64,000 nucleotides of DNA. It comes from Tenericutes bacterium HGW-Tenericutes-2. GTDB lineage: Bacteria > Bacillota_I > Bacilli_A > Acholeplasmatales > Acholeplasmataceae. Of the stretch, positions 7,981-15,877 are shown piece after piece. The notes under the pieces are model-generated. The model was not told the DNA's origin and did not search any database. It worked only from the letters and a program-made list of their open reading frames with translations. The number at the start of each line of letters is the position of its first letter. Positions within the stretch are counted from its first letter, which is position 1. The stretch lies in NCBI GenBank assembly GCA_002839095.1, contig PGXL01000006.1, positions 62,001 through 126,000 of the forward strand, in the 5' to 3' direction. Both the position numbers and the translations under genes were made by a program.

Positions 7981-8660
7981 TGGCTATTATCAGAGTTAAA
8001 AGAGGAACTACCAAACCAACAACTGCACAACTGAACTATTTAGGTGAATTAGCATTTGACTATAACAATAATGCACTATACGCTAGAACACCATCTTCAG
8101 TTATTAAAATTGGTGGTGAAATGGAACTCGTTTATTCATATGAAGGATATGCTTACACACATACTTTAAATTATCCTTTTGATCCAGATTACGTTTACAA
8201 GTTTCATATTATTTCTTCAACTTATGGTGCATCTGCAGATGTCTCTGATACATATTTCTACTACAGAACAGCAGCATCTTCAACTTTACTGGGAAGTTAT
8301 CTAAACTATTACGCAAGCACAGAAAGCAGTCTTTTTCAGACGAGAAGTGCTAAGAACACAACTGTTCAGTATATCGAAGATAGTTATGAATCTGGACCAA
8401 CGATAACCAGTGGTATTACAAAGGTTATATCATTTGAACTATCACCGACATTTAGCACAAGTTATTTAAGTACTGCTCAGTGGAATGCATATGGAAAAAG
8501 TGTAACCACTTTATCAGGACAAGGAGATACAACGATTAAATCATGTGATTTTGTTCATTCTGTAAATGGTAGTCTTGGACAGATTTATATCAACACAGGC
8601 TTGAATCTTGGTTCACCAGATAGTCTCTCGATTTCTGTTTATCGAGTGAAAAGAAAGTAG
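7980..8660 (+). CDS. Second tail-fibre-like protein with Mtd-like N-terminus
   Basis: A 226-residue protein whose first 45 residues ('AIIRVKRGTTKPTTAQLNYLGELAFDYNNNALYAR') repeat the attachment-domain pattern of the upstream fibre. The remainder is unrelated, strand-rich and full of Tyr, Ser and Thr ('YFYYRTAASSTLLGSYLNYYAS'), like a receptor-binding head. It overlaps the first fibre gene by one base. The pair suggests either two different fibres on one baseplate or duplication of the attachment module with a swapped tip. Confidence 0.7.
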   Translation: MAIIRVKRGTTKPTTAQLNYLGELAFDYNNNALYARTPSSVIKIGGEMELVYSYEGYAYTHTLNYPFDPDYVYKFHIISSTYGASADVSDTYFYYRTAASSTLLGSYLNYYASTESSLFQTRSAKNTTVQYIEDSYESGPTITSGITKVISFELSPTFSTSYLSTAQWNAYGKSVTTLSGQGDTTIKSCDFVHSVNGSLGQIYINTGLNLGSPDSLSISVYRVKRK

Positions 8661-8668
8661 AGGATTTT

Positions 8669-8998
8669 ATGGCAATTATTAAGGAATTAGATACTAAGTT
8701 TGGTTTGCAAGCTTCCTATCATCGAATTACAGCATTCAATATTAGCTACACAAAAAAAACCATTGTTTTATGTGTTGCAACTTATCTATCAAAAGAGGCA
8801 AGAGAAAACAATAGCGAACCCATTGAAGAAATAGATATTGAAATACCTCAGTTTGATTATCATACATTCTTAGATGTGAATCCAATTGAACGTGGCTATC
8901 TTTGGCTAAAAGAAAACTTAGTAGGATTTGAAGATGCTGAGGATGACTTTGATTCAGTTGAACCATCACCTTTGATAGAAGGTTCCTCAGATGAATAA
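8669..8998 (+). CDS. Small phage protein of unknown function
   Basis: A 109-residue acidic protein following the fibres, with 'AGAGGATTTTATG' as its initiation region. It begins 'AIIKELDTKFGLQASYHRIT', a start that I associate with small conserved proteins next to fibre genes in Gram-positive phages, and ends in an Asp/Glu-rich tail ('FEDAEDDFDSVEP'). A fibre-assembly chaperone or minor baseplate role is possible but not shown. The next gene overlaps its 3' end by 8 bases. Confidence 0.6.
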   Translation: MAIIKELDTKFGLQASYHRITAFNISYTKKTIVLCVATYLSKEARENNSEPIEEIDIEIPQFDYHTFLDVNPIERGYLWLKENLVGFEDAEDDFDSVEPSPLIEGSSDE

Positions 8999-9629
8999 AA
9001 TATACAATATGGTTAAAGAGGTTTTTCCAAATACTGAGATCTTACTCATATATTATGGGGGTTCAAAAGCATATGGCTTAGATGACAAATCAAGCGATAT
9101 TGATTTAACTGTGGTGTTAGATGGATTCAAAGGCATTTTACATTTACATATTGGTGAATATGACTTCTTTGTGTTTTCTAAGGAAACCTTTATCCAAAGA
9201 CAACAATTTGACGATTCTATCATTGCTTATCACAGACAAGCAGCTGATAACATAATGGGTATATATTCAGATGAATACTATCTTAATCCAAAATTCAGTG
9301 ATGAACTTGAAAAGTTAGTGAATAATATTGATCGAAACTTTATTTGCAATTTCATCGAGGCACTGCTCATTTATGAAAGAAGCAAGTATGAAATTAATAA
9401 GACTTCAAAAACGCATTATCATTTATTCAGATTAAGAGGTATGCTTGATCATTATGATAGAACCGGTATATTTGATCTTACAATTGATGAGCCCTGGTAT
9501 ACAACGATGCTAGATTATAAATCCAACTATAAAAATGAAAAAGTGAAGAAGTATGTTGATGAGATTCAAAATCAACTGGACTACTTAGAAAATTACCGAA
9601 AAGAGATGATTGATAATGGATTGGGATAA
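8991..9629 (+). CDS. Nucleotidyltransferase carried by the prophage
   Basis: A 212-residue protein with a polymerase-beta-type nucleotidyltransferase active site near residues 22-40: 'YYGGSKAYGLDDKSSDIDLTVVL', i.e. GGS followed by the paired acidic SDxD. A candidate third acidic residue lies in 'GEYDFFVF' (about residue 57). The rest is helical, as in RlaP/YcgL-like predicted nucleotidyltransferases. The family transfers NMP groups to proteins, RNA or small molecules; the substrate here is unknown. It sits between fibre and holin genes, where phages often carry accessory cargo, and overlaps both neighbours, so it is cotranscribed with late genes. Confidence 0.78.
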   Translation: MNKIYNMVKEVFPNTEILLIYYGGSKAYGLDDKSSDIDLTVVLDGFKGILHLHIGEYDFFVFSKETFIQRQQFDDSIIAYHRQAADNIMGIYSDEYYLNPKFSDELEKLVNNIDRNFICNFIEALLIYERSKYEINKTSKTHYHLFRLRGMLDHYDRTGIFDLTIDEPWYTTMLDYKSNYKNEKVKKYVDEIQNQLDYLENYRKEMIDNGLG

Positions 9630-9942
9630 CCTATTAAATTTGTTTAGGATGGAGAACTTAATTTATTGGATTGTAACGATGATTGTAGTCATTCTAACGA
9701 CTATAAAGCAGTTCAACAGACAAGAGAAAAACAACAAATTCAAAAATGATGAAATTATGGATAACTTATTAAAAATTGAAAAACAAAATGTGAAAATGAT
9801 CAATTTACTGGAACTTCATTCACAAGACATAAAATCTTTGAAAAAAGACGTAAACGTTTTGGAACATCGGGTATCAAGACTAGAAGATTCTCAAGTTAAC
9901 ATCTATAAACATTTAGGAGGAAAAGAAATTGACAACACTTGA
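9616..9942 (+). CDS. Single-span coiled-coil phage membrane protein
   Basis: A protein of about 108 residues with one transmembrane segment ('LIYWIVTMIVVILTTI', about residues 14-29), a lysine/asparagine-rich linker, and a coiled coil of regular Leu/Val heptads ('SLKKDVNVLEHRVSRLEDSQVNI'). It lies just before the holin and overlaps both neighbours. This resembles the haemolysin XhlA-like or spanin-like accessory proteins of Gram-positive lysis cassettes. The ATG at 9616 is preferred because AAGAGATG lies 6-9 bases upstream; a TTG at 9610 is also in frame. Confidence 0.7.
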   Translation: MDWDNLLNLFRMENLIYWIVTMIVVILTTIKQFNRQEKNNKFKNDEIMDNLLKIEKQNVKMINLLELHSQDIKSLKKDVNVLEHRVSRLEDSQVNIYKHLGGKEIDNT

Positions 9943-10414
9943 AATATTACTACTGATAATTTCACTATTATTACTAGCGCTTTATGTGACATCGAAAATA
10001 AGTAAGGATCAATCATTTAAGGAGATTATCAAAGAGGTCAAGCAAGACCTTAAAGACACTGCTGAAAATGTATATGATCTCGTCAATAAAGCAAAAGATA
10101 TTGTTTTTGATGATAGTGTACAAAAGACGATCAAAGAATTTATTATGATTGTAGAAGAAAAGAATCAGTTAGCGAAAACAAAAGGTGAAACCTATCTCGC
10201 TGGTGATGATAAAAAATTAGCTGTTATCTCACGTTTAAGCGAATGGGTTAGTAACATTACAGGCTCCACAGAAAAGGCGGTCGAGTTTGTTGAGACGAAT
10301 CAATCAAAGATTGAAGCAATCATAAATGACTATGTTTCCTTTAGCAACAAGATGCAAGGTAAAGAGACTTTATCTGAAGCAGAAAAAATTATCAAAGAAC
10401 AATTAAATAAATAA
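9929..10414 (+). CDS. Holin, phage LL-H type
   Basis: A 161-residue protein with a single N-terminal transmembrane helix (residues 3-22, 'TLEILLLIISLLLLALYVTS'), then a long amphipathic, Lys/Glu-rich region. The C-terminal part resembles LL-H-family holins (PF09682-like). It would permeabilise the membrane at the end of the lytic cycle. The start is TTG at 9929 with a strong AGGAGG 9 bases upstream. No endolysin follows it; a terminator comes 7 bases later. In a wall-less host a membrane-acting protein alone could allow release. Confidence 0.78.
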   Translation: MTTLEILLLIISLLLLALYVTSKISKDQSFKEIIKEVKQDLKDTAENVYDLVNKAKDIVFDDSVQKTIKEFIMIVEEKNQLAKTKGETYLAGDDKKLAVISRLSEWVSNITGSTEKAVEFVETNQSKIEAIINDYVSFSNKMQGKETLSEAEKIIKEQLNK

Positions 10415-10420
10415 CAATAG

Positions 10421-10463
10421 ACCTCATGTAATGGAAAATATCCAAAACGTGAGGTTTTTTTTA
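10421..10463 (+). terminator. Terminator of the phage late operon
   Basis: ACCTCA (10421-10426) pairs with TGAGGT (10450-10455) across a long, partly structured loop, followed immediately by a run of T residues. It lies 7 bases after the holin stop and separates the late genes from the recombinase cassette. Confidence 0.8.
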
Positions 10464-10521
10464 TTTTTACCGGCAAAGAGGATCAAACCTTGCCATTTAA
10501 CTAGTGAAGGAGGTTGATCTT

Positions 10522-10797
10522 ATGAATGACGATTTAAGAAATAAGATAAACGAATTGAAAGAGCTGGGATATGGATATAAAAGAATCGCTAAAGAGCTAT
10601 CTATAACTGCGAGCGCAGTAAGGTATACACTTGCAAAAATAAATGAAGAAGATTTACTAGTTAGCACTTGCAAATATTGTGGTATCAGCATGAAATCTGT
10701 AAAGGGTAAAAAGAAAAAAGTATTCTGTTCTGATACCTGCAGGTGGCAATGGTGGAATCAGAAACATAGAGAAGATAAGCATCATGGAACGCTCTAA
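10522..10797 (+). CDS. HTH plus zinc-finger protein of a serine recombinase cassette
   Basis: A 91-residue protein with two parts. Residues 1-45 form a helix-turn-helix of the IS630/sigma-region-4 kind ('GYGYKRIAKELSITASAVRYTL'). Residues 50-80 hold a four-cysteine zinc knuckle, CxxC...CxxxC ('CKYCG' and 'FCSDTCRWQWW'). This arrangement recurs beside paired large serine recombinases in Bacillota and is often misannotated as a sigma factor. It may regulate the cassette or direct recombination. The ATG at 10522 has AAGGAGG 8 bases upstream; the in-frame GTG at 10504 lies before that site and is unlikely. Confidence 0.78.
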   Translation: MNDDLRNKINELKELGYGYKRIAKELSITASAVRYTLAKINEEDLLVSTCKYCGISMKSVKGKKKKVFCSDTCRWQWWNQKHREDKHHGTL

Positions 10798-11050
10798 TCT
10801 TGAAAACTATTTTTTATCCATAACACCCATAAGATTAATGTTTGAAAAAGGAATCATGACAAAGCAAGACTATCTAAAAGCCGAGTCTTTTTTAGCAGAT
10901 AAGTATTGTATCAAAAAAGGTAATCTATACCGACTTATTGACTTGACTATACCTTCAAAAAGAGTGATATATAGTGTGTCGGAAGAGGAGGTAAATGATG
11001 ACAAAGAAAACAGTAACCAAAGTAAACGCGTTACCCAAATTAGCGAGTAA
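10784..11050 (+). CDS. SHOCT-like small protein of the recombinase cassette
   Basis: An 88-residue protein overlapping the HTH gene by 14 bases and the recombinase by 56 bases. The segment 'MFEKGIMTKQDYLKAESFLADKYCI' fits a SHOCT-type helical hairpin (KGxI(T/S)xxEYxKxExxLxxKY). Such proteins stand between HTH/zinc-finger and recombinase genes in related cassettes. Their role is unknown; I infer an accessory or directionality function from the conserved gene order. The long overlap with the recombinase suggests translational coupling, and its last 15 codons may be dispensable. Confidence 0.7.
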   Translation: MERSNLENYFLSITPIRLMFEKGIMTKQDYLKAESFLADKYCIKKGNLYRLIDLTIPSKRVIYSVSEEEVNDDKENSNQSKRVTQISE

Positions 11051-12308
11051 AAAAAGAGTAGCAGCTTATGCCAGAGTATCTAGTGGTAAAGATGCGATGC
11101 TTCATTCACTTTCAGCTCAAGTCAACCAATACAAGAAACTTATACAAGAAAATCCTGAATGGCTATTTGTAGGCGTTTATGCAGACGAGGCTTTGACTGG
11201 TACTAAGGACGCTAGAACAGAGTTTCAAAAGCTACTAAAGGATTGCAGAGCTGGTAAGATTGATATGATTATCACGAAGTCCATATCAAGGTTTGCTAGA
11301 AACACAGTTACATTATTAAAAACAGTAAGAGATCTTAACGCGATCAATGTTGATGTATTCTTTGAGGAACAAAACATTCATTCCATTAGTGGTGAAGGTG
11401 AAATGATATTGACCTTTTTAGCTACCTTTGCTCAAGAGGAGTCAAGAAGTGTTTCAGAGAATATGAAATGGAGAATCAAGAAAGATTTTGAACAAGGGAT
11501 CATGTGGGGTGGTAAACCTTGCTTGGGATATGACCTTGAAAACAAACGATTGATTCTAGTTCCAGAAGAAGCTAAGATTGTTCAATACATTTATCAACTA
11601 TATATTGATGGCAATGGTGCAGATACAATAGGTAAATTACTATCTGCTAGAGGAATTAGCCCACAGAAGTCACCAAGATGGAATCGTTCCACCATTATGC
11701 AAATACTATCAAATTATAACTACACAGGTGATTTGATGCTTCAAAAGACATTTCGAAAGGATCATCTATCTAAAAGAAAAGTAGTTAATTATGGTGAGGT
11801 AGATAAATATATAGTTAAAAACAATCATGAAGCAATTATCAGCAAAGAAATGTTTAATAAGGTTCAAAAAATAAGAAAAAAACAGGCAGAAAAAATACAA
11901 CCCAATCCAATAAAAAAACATCGCGTATTTCGTGGAATGATTAGATGTGGTGTGTGTGGTAGAGCTTATACTTATAAAAACACTCCACATAATGAGGTAT
12001 GGAGATGTTCTCTTGCTGTTACTAAAGGAAAAACAGCATGTACTGCTAAGCAAGTACCTGATAGCAAAATTATAGAAGCAGCAAATAGTACTCTAGATAG
12101 AAATGGATTCAATGAAGTTTACTTTAATTCAAAAGTTGAAATGATATTGGTTATGCCGGGCAATAGACTTGCGTTTCAAATGAAAGATGGAATGAGTATA
12201 GACTATCACTGGAAAACATCTAGAAGTGATAGTTGGACTCCAGAAAAGAGGGAACAAGCAAGAATAAGAGCGCTTAAACAAATAAAAGGTGGTGTTCATA
12301 ATGGCTAA
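10995..12308 (+). CDS. Large serine recombinase (first of pair)
   Basis: A 437-residue site-specific recombinase. The N-terminal resolvase domain shows 'AAYARVSSGKD', with the nucleophilic serine at about residue 28-29, and 'ITKSISRFARNTV' with conserved arginines (about 95-107). The recombinase domain follows (about 170-290), then a zinc ribbon ('CGVCGRAY...CSLAVTKGKTAC', about 318-348). The long C-terminal coiled coil of integrases such as phiC31 Int is absent. AGAGGAGG lies 3-6 bases before the tandem ATGs at 10995 and 10998. It probably works with the second recombinase to integrate or excise the prophage. Confidence 0.9.
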   Translation: MMTKKTVTKVNALPKLASKKRVAAYARVSSGKDAMLHSLSAQVNQYKKLIQENPEWLFVGVYADEALTGTKDARTEFQKLLKDCRAGKIDMIITKSISRFARNTVTLLKTVRDLNAINVDVFFEEQNIHSISGEGEMILTFLATFAQEESRSVSENMKWRIKKDFEQGIMWGGKPCLGYDLENKRLILVPEEAKIVQYIYQLYIDGNGADTIGKLLSARGISPQKSPRWNRSTIMQILSNYNYTGDLMLQKTFRKDHLSKRKVVNYGEVDKYIVKNNHEAIISKEMFNKVQKIRKKQAEKIQPNPIKKHRVFRGMIRCGVCGRAYTYKNTPHNEVWRCSLAVTKGKTACTAKQVPDSKIIEAANSTLDRNGFNEVYFNSKVEMILVMPGNRLAFQMKDGMSIDYHWKTSRSDSWTPEKREQARIRALKQIKGGVHNG

Positions 12309-13884
12309 AGTTACAGTAATTCCATCAACCATCAATCCATTAACACAAATGCCACTAGATCAGATTTCTGTAAAGAAAGTCGCAGCCTATGCAAGAGTTT
12401 CAACAAATTCAGATGAACAATATACAAGTTATGAAGCTCAAGTGAATTATTACCGTAAGTTTATCCAAAATAGACCAGATTGGGAATATACAAACGTCTA
12501 TGCTGACGAAGGTATATCTGGAACCAATACGAAAAGACGTGCTGGTTTTAACAAAATGATTAATGACGCATTGAATGGAAAGATTAATCTTATTATTACC
12601 AAGTCGATATCTAGGTTTGCTAGAAACACACTAGATACCATATCTTATGTTAGAAAATTGAAAGACAATGGTATTGAAGTTTTCTTTGAAAAAGAGAATC
12701 TCTGGACACTAGATCCAAAAAGTGAGCTCATCTTAACCATTATGGCATCCATCGCACAAGAAGAATCTCGCTCAATCAGTCAAAACGTGACGTGGGGTAA
12801 AAGAGTCGGTTTTCAGCAAGGTAAAGTATCATTTGCTTATAAAACGTTTCTAGGGTACAAGAAAGAAGATGATAAGATTGTGATAGACGAAGACCAGGCA
12901 GTGATTGTTAGAATGATTTATAAGATGTTTTTGGTTGAAGGAAAGACAGCAACAGGCATAGCAAATTACCTAAAATCAAAGCATATCAAAACACCAACAG
13001 GAAAAGCAGCGAACTGGACAAAGAATACTGTGAACTCAATTCTAACTAATGAAAAATATAAAGGTGATGCATTACTCCAAAAGACATATACTGAAAACTA
13101 CCTTGATCATAAGATTGTTAAGAACAACGGACAAATTCCACAATACTATGTTGAGAATAACCATCCAGCCATCATTGATAGAGATATGTGGGAACAGGTG
13201 CAAATTGAACTTGAAAGAAGAGAACGAATTGGCGCACAATATTCTTCATCAGATGTATTCGCATCTAAACTGATCTGTGAAGACTGTGGTGGTTTTTATG
13301 GCAAGAAGAAATGGCATTCCAACAGCAAGTATTCAAGGTTCGTTTATCAATGTAATAATAAGTTTCATAAACATAAAGAAAAGTGTCTAACACCTAATCT
13401 TAAAGAAGATGATATTAAAATCAAGTTCCTCAAGGCTTATAATCTCGTTATGGAAGATAAGAGAAGGATCATTCAAGATTCAGAAGAAATCATCGAATTA
13501 CTGACTGATACAACAAAGATTGATGATGAAATCAGAGATTTAGATGATGAACTATTCATAACTTCAGAGTTGGTAAGCAAGCTGGTAAATGAAAACTCTA
13601 AAACAAGTGATAGCATAGAAAATTACAACAAGAAGTATGAAGAGTTATCAAGTCGCTACGAAAAATTGCAAGCCAAGCGAGAAGAATTGCTTAAACAAAG
13701 AAATGATAAGCAGGGACAAGCACTAAGAATGAAAGCTTTTATTGCAAGCATATCTGAATCAGAAGATGAACTTAGTGATTGGAACGAGCGTATTTGGATG
13801 CTCTTAGTGGATCGGGCAACGGTACATAGAGATTCAAGTATCACTTTTATGTTTCACAACGGAGTTGAATCAAAAATAAGATAA
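12301..13884 (+). CDS. Large serine recombinase (second of pair)
   Basis: A 527-residue serine recombinase. It has the catalytic 'AAYARVSTNSDEQYTSYEAQ' segment (Ser near residue 25), 'ITKSISRFARNT' (about 95-106), the recombinase domain, a zinc ribbon ('CEDCGGFYGKK...CNNKFHKHKEKC', about 320-360) and a C-terminal coiled coil (about 385-475) followed by a short terminal domain. This is the complete domain set of phage integrases. It overlaps the first recombinase by 8 bases. The ATG at 12301 follows AAAGGTGG by 8 bases. It marks the right end of the element, with no excisionase-like gene beyond it. Confidence 0.92.
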   Translation: MAKVTVIPSTINPLTQMPLDQISVKKVAAYARVSTNSDEQYTSYEAQVNYYRKFIQNRPDWEYTNVYADEGISGTNTKRRAGFNKMINDALNGKINLIITKSISRFARNTLDTISYVRKLKDNGIEVFFEKENLWTLDPKSELILTIMASIAQEESRSISQNVTWGKRVGFQQGKVSFAYKTFLGYKKEDDKIVIDEDQAVIVRMIYKMFLVEGKTATGIANYLKSKHIKTPTGKAANWTKNTVNSILTNEKYKGDALLQKTYTENYLDHKIVKNNGQIPQYYVENNHPAIIDRDMWEQVQIELERRERIGAQYSSSDVFASKLICEDCGGFYGKKKWHSNSKYSRFVYQCNNKFHKHKEKCLTPNLKEDDIKIKFLKAYNLVMEDKRRIIQDSEEIIELLTDTTKIDDEIRDLDDELFITSELVSKLVNENSKTSDSIENYNKKYEELSSRYEKLQAKREELLKQRNDKQGQALRMKAFIASISESEDELSDWNERIWMLLVDRATVHRDSSITFMFHNGVESKIR

Positions 13885-13960
13885 AAAGAGAGCTAACATA
13901 GTATCTGGAGGTTTGATTTTATTTTTATGAAAAAAATCTTATTGTGAAAACTTGTATTTT

Positions 13961-14011
13961 CATGTTACAAACGTTAAAAGTGTTGCAAATGTAACATGTG
14001 AATGATATAAT
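13961..14011 (+). promoter_or_regulatory. Promoter and dyad operator of the ABC exporter operon
   Basis: TTGCAA (13983-13988) and TATAAT (14006-14011), 17 bp apart, form a good housekeeping promoter. CATGTTAC (13961-13968) and GTAACATG (13991-13998) are perfect 8-bp inverted arms that bracket the -35 box. The placement suggests a repressor site; the TetR protein encoded at 18365 is one candidate. Confidence 0.65.
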
Positions 14012-14017
14012 GCTAAT

Positions 14018-14047
14018 AGAAACTTTACTTACTACAGTAGAGTTTCT
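14018..14047 (+). other. Leader hairpin in the ABC operon transcript
   Basis: AGAAACT (14018-14024) pairs with AGTTTCT (14041-14047), and TACT/AGTA can extend the stem inside. It begins just after the expected transcription start and ends 31 bases before the first ATG. It lacks a T-run, so mRNA stabilisation or a 5'-leader control element is more likely than termination. Confidence 0.4.
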
Positions 14048-14078
14048 GAAGATAAGATTATAATAGGAGAATTTAAAA

Positions 14079-14978
14079 ATGATAGAAGTGAAAAATCTAA
14101 CAAAAGATTTTGGATTTAATAGAGGTGTTTTTGATATATCATTTGAAGTTAAAAAAGGCGAAGTATATGGTTTTCTTGGACCAAATGGAGCTGGGAAGAC
14201 AACCACTATAAGAATGCTCATGGGTTTTTCTCAACCCGGCAAGGGTATTGCAACAATCAATAATCACGATTGCTGGAAGAATTACTATGATATTTTAGAT
14301 GAAGTTGGATATATTCCTGGAGAAGTTGCTTTGCCTGAGGGATTGAGTGGATTAGAGTTCATAGAAATGATGAAAAAAATGAAACATGCAGATGATTCTC
14401 GAATCAGTTATTTACTTGATATGTTTGAATTAAACCCGGATCAAAGTATGAGGAAAATGTCGATTGGCGACAAACGTAAATTAGCCATTGTTTCAGCGTT
14501 TATGTCAGATCCTAACATTTTAATCCTGGATGAGCCCACAAGTGGGTTGGATCCAATCATGCAGAATAAGTTTATAGAATTAATTAAGAGTGAAAAACAA
14601 AGAGGGAAAACAATTTTACTATCAACGCATATATTTGAAGAAGTTGACGCATGTTGTGATCGATTATCAATTATCAAAGATGGAAAAATCATTTCAACGA
14701 TTGATACTGATACGATAAGAAATAACGAAAACAAGGTTTATAAAATTGAATTTTTGCAAGATGAAGATTTTAATCAATTTATGAAATCAAATATGAATAT
14801 AGTTTACAGTAATAAAACCAAAAGAAAAGTAAGGGTTGCAATTAATGACAAAGAAATAAATCGGTTAATCAAGACTATTTCGGCATATCAAATTAAATAT
14901 TTCTCTGAATCACAATTTACCCTGGAAGACTATTTTCTAAAATACTATAAAGATAGAGAGGGTGAACAATCATTATGA
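14079..14978 (+). CDS. ABC exporter ATP-binding protein (BcrA/CcmA type), first
   Basis: A 299-residue ATPase. Walker A is 'GPNGAGKTT' (about residues 36-44), the signature is the unusual 'MSIGDKRKL' (about 127-135) and Walker B is 'ILILDEPTSGLDP' (about 147-159), with an H-loop in 'LLSTHIFEEV'. The C-terminal 90 residues form the regulatory extension seen in ABC-2 drug-export ATPases. It overlaps the second ATPase gene by 4 bases, and a membrane permease follows. The complex probably exports a hydrophobic compound, antibiotic or lipid; the substrate cannot be told from sequence. Confidence 0.9.
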   Translation: MIEVKNLTKDFGFNRGVFDISFEVKKGEVYGFLGPNGAGKTTTIRMLMGFSQPGKGIATINNHDCWKNYYDILDEVGYIPGEVALPEGLSGLEFIEMMKKMKHADDSRISYLLDMFELNPDQSMRKMSIGDKRKLAIVSAFMSDPNILILDEPTSGLDPIMQNKFIELIKSEKQRGKTILLSTHIFEEVDACCDRLSIIKDGKIISTIDTDTIRNNENKVYKIEFLQDEDFNQFMKSNMNIVYSNKTKRKVRVAINDKEINRLIKTISAYQIKYFSESQFTLEDYFLKYYKDREGEQSL

Positions 14979-15877
14979 GTATCATTGAAATTCAGAATTT
15001 GACGAAAGATTATGGATTATCGAGAGGTATTTTTAACATTAATCTTGAAGTAAAACAAGGTGAAATATTTGGCTTTGTTGGGACAAATGGGAGTGGAAAA
15101 ACAACAACAATCAGAAACTTGATGGGTTTTATCAGGCCCAATGCTGGAAGTGTATATATTTTAGACCAAGAAGTGAACTACAACACAACACAAATTATGA
15201 AACATATAGGCTATGTTCCTGGAGAGATATCATTCCCTGATATTGGTGATGGTGATGCATTTATAAAAAGTCAGGCTGAAATGATTGGGTTAAAAAATTT
15301 GGATTATGCCAATTATTTGATCAAGAAATTCGGATTAGACACAACAGCAAACTTAAAGCATATGAGTAAGGGTATGAAACAAAAAACGGCCATTGTATCT
15401 GCGTTTATGGCTAAACCGGATATTTTAATTCTTGATGAACCGTCTACAGGGCTTGACCCTCTAATGAGAGATATATTTGTTGATGTGTTAATTGAGGCAA
15501 AACAAAGAGGAGCGACCATATTTATGAGTAGTCACGTATTCGAAGAGGTAGAAAAAACATGTGATCGTGTAGCACTTTTACACAATGGTAGAATTGTTGA
15601 TGTCGTTGACATGAAAAAGATCCGCCACAACGAGTTAAAGACATATAAAATAGGATTTGAAAATGAAATAGATTATCAAAAATACATGAATGAGAATATC
15701 TATTTGACTTCTAAAAATGATAAATATTTACAAACAACAGTTGACATTAAAGATGAACAAATTAACAAATTTATGGAAGAATTATCTCAATATAAAGTGA
15801 AATATATCAAAGAGGTCAAATACACGCTAAAAAAATATTTTTTGAAAAAAATAAGTGAGGATAACAAAAATGATTAG
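14975..15877 (+). CDS. ABC exporter ATP-binding protein, second
   Basis: A 300-residue paralogue of the preceding ATPase, with Walker A 'GTNGSGKTT', signature 'MSKGMKQKT' and Walker B 'ILILDEPSTGLDP'. The two differ most in the C-terminal domain, which suggests a heterodimeric ATPase pair serving one permease. Both share the opening 'IEVKNLTKDFGFNRG/IEIQNLTKDYGLSRG', so a tandem duplication is likely. The ATG overlaps the previous stop as ATGA, and the permease ATG lies inside its 3' end. Confidence 0.9.
   Translation: MSIIEIQNLTKDYGLSRGIFNINLEVKQGEIFGFVGTNGSGKTTTIRNLMGFIRPNAGSVYILDQEVNYNTTQIMKHIGYVPGEISFPDIGDGDAFIKSQAEMIGLKNLDYANYLIKKFGLDTTANLKHMSKGMKQKTAIVSAFMAKPDILILDEPSTGLDPLMRDIFVDVLIEAKQRGATIFMSSHVFEEVEKTCDRVALLHNGRIVDVVDMKKIRHNELKTYKIGFENEIDYQKYMNENIYLTSKNDKYLQTTVDIKDEQINKFMEELSQYKVKYIKEVKYTLKKYFLKKISEDNKND

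Larger units (their letters stand above)
1..13900 (+). mobile_element. Right part of a siphovirus-type prophage
   Basis: Consecutive plus-strand genes follow the usual order of a long-tailed phage: head-tail connector, tail completion, major tail protein, tail assembly chaperones, tape measure, distal tail, baseplate, fibres and holin. A serine recombinase cassette ends the run at 13884. Most neighbouring genes overlap by a few bases, as in phage late operons. Packaging, portal and capsid genes and the left attachment site must lie before the window. The right boundary is placed just after the second recombinase, because an unrelated chromosomal ABC operon with its own promoter begins at about 13960. 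No attachment core can be identified without the left end. Confidence 0.93.

Noticed and set aside
13885-13960. Right attachment site core for the prophage
   Set aside because: The left end is outside the window, so no repeated core can be compared; no tRNA gene or clear target is visible.
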